Assembly (NCBI GenBank): GCA_010909165.1
Contig: MU008188.1
Location: 62,001-126,000 of the forward strand
Direction of reading: 5' to 3'
DNA length: 64,000 nucleotides
Origin: Anthoceros angustus
Taxonomy: Eukaryota > Streptophyta > Anthocerotopsida > Anthocerotales > Anthocerotaceae
The position numbers and the translations under genes are program-made. Shown piece after piece: positions 63,322-64,000 of the stretch (position 1 is its first letter; every line of letters begins with the position of its first letter). The notes below the pieces were generated by a model, which saw only the letters and a program-made list of their open reading frames with translations, was not told the DNA's origin and did no database searches.

Positions 63322-64000
63322 ACACACTCGATTAGTGCATGCGATATTTCTGGAAAGATTCACCAACCCTCTCTAGGAGGAGCCTTATACTACTTTCATA
63401 TCGACCGGATGACTATAGCTCAGACTCGGATATTCCCCATGCGCCTGGGGTGCGACACATTTTCACTCTTCAAGGATTGTTAAGCTGACCACCAGCCGAC
63501 AATCGTGTCAATTGCTCAAGGTCCCGAGGACCGATAATGGGATGTAGTTTGTGAATACTGCCACTTTTCTACAAGAGCGGGAAGGCAAGCTCATAGTCCC
63601 TTATACGCCCAACAATGTAAGGTGTTGCAGAACGCAAGAACCGGACTTCCGGGTGGCGACGCTAAGCATGCTCCATGGGTCAAGGCCTCGTGGTTATTGG
63701 GCAGGCCGAGTGTAGCCTACCTATGTCCCGAAGAAGCTCAACCCGCCTGCACTGTGTAAGACGCCGTATGAAGTTTTCTGGCGCAGGAAACCTAGCCTCT
63801 TGCACTGGAGTGGCTCCCCGCCTTTGCTTACATCCCCGCATAAGAGAAAGTTAGATTCCCGAGCCAAGAGGTTGATTTTTGTAGGCTACAGTGAACATGT
63901 TAAAGCTTACAAGTTGTATGATCCTGTCAATCAGACTATCACCTTGGCCAGGAGCGTTACCTTTATCGAGCCTTCACAGCTTTCAAATGATCTTCATTCG
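63322..64000 (+). pseudogene. Ty1/copia integrase, degenerate, runs off right edge
   Basis: SACDISGKIHQPSLGGALYY (about 63,335) and IFPMRLGCDTFSLFKD (about 63,430) form the first part of the core. RTDNG-like sequence (ACCGATAATGGGATG, about 63,530) gives the second catalytic Asp, and FVNTATFLQEREGK with IVPYTPNNV follows; the NG(V)AE box with the catalytic Glu is disrupted. KTPYEVFWRRKPSL (about 63,755), RKLDSRAKRLIFVGYSEHVK and AYKLYDPVNQTITLARSVTF (63,845-63,960) form the C-terminal end. Frameshifts and small deletions are frequent. The family differs from the copia element at 26,703-32,720. Confidence 0.8.

Overview
The window is plant nuclear DNA. The only gene that looks like a working host gene is a multi-exon CHASE-domain histidine kinase of the cytokinin-receptor type (about 19,020-23,794, + strand). 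Its introns have GT/AG ends, and its domain order and length match the AHK2/3/4 (CRE1) family. Nearly everything else is retrotransposon sequence, nested, truncated and frameshifted. Family make-up and long, GC-rich Ty3/gypsy LTRs would fit a non-seed land plant, but that placement is inference and the sequence alone does not name the species.

Layout. (1) 1-6,137: a minus-strand Ty3/gypsy element (gag at the left edge, LTR 921-4,232) inserted in the protease gene of a second minus-strand gag-protease element (4,233-6,137). (2) 6,299-6,366: a 5S-rRNA-like fragment. (3) About 6,480-16,720: a degenerate plus-strand Ty3/gypsy element with the same long LTR (5' LTR ending 9,893, PBS, gag, protease, RT, RNase H, integrase, PPT, 3' LTR from 15,116). 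This LTR appears to carry its own reading frame. (4) 16,720-18,400: short repeats, a coiled-coil ORF remnant and an RT/RNase H fragment. (5) 18,400-23,890: the histidine kinase and its flanks. (6) 24,660-26,702: another copy of the long LTR (minus), then a plus-strand fragment in which a protease-family polyprotein runs into a cytosine-5 DNA methyltransferase-like motif. (7) 26,703-33,050: a Ty1/copia element whose gag is split by a 2.5 kb segment with inverted ends. (8) 33,695-34,377: assembly gap; directly after it a bacterial glutathione S-transferase fragment is joined to a minus-strand gypsy pol (34,751-36,300). (9) 36,334-40,858: plus-strand gag-protease followed by LTR sequence.

(10) 40,859-60,400: a nested pile of a Ty3/gypsy family with giant LTRs. 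The central element, 43,749-56,427, is delimited to the base: 4.0 kb LTRs with TG...CA ends, PBS, PPT and a perfect 5-bp target duplication (ATCTT). It sits inside an oppositely oriented 4.5 kb LTR of the same family. Its LTRs carry a 5S-rRNA-derived module and clusters of a CTACC/GGTAG palindrome. Its interior keeps gag traces and the integrase C-terminus and contains a 1.34 kb tandem duplication; no reverse transcriptase was seen, so it is probably non-autonomous. (11) 60,400-64,000: hairpin-rich and short tandem repeats, then a copia integrase fragment running off the right edge.

The two LTRs of the intact element differ mostly by tiny indels in G/C-rich spots rather than by substitutions, so part of the reading-frame decay across the window may be a sequence-quality effect and not true ageing.
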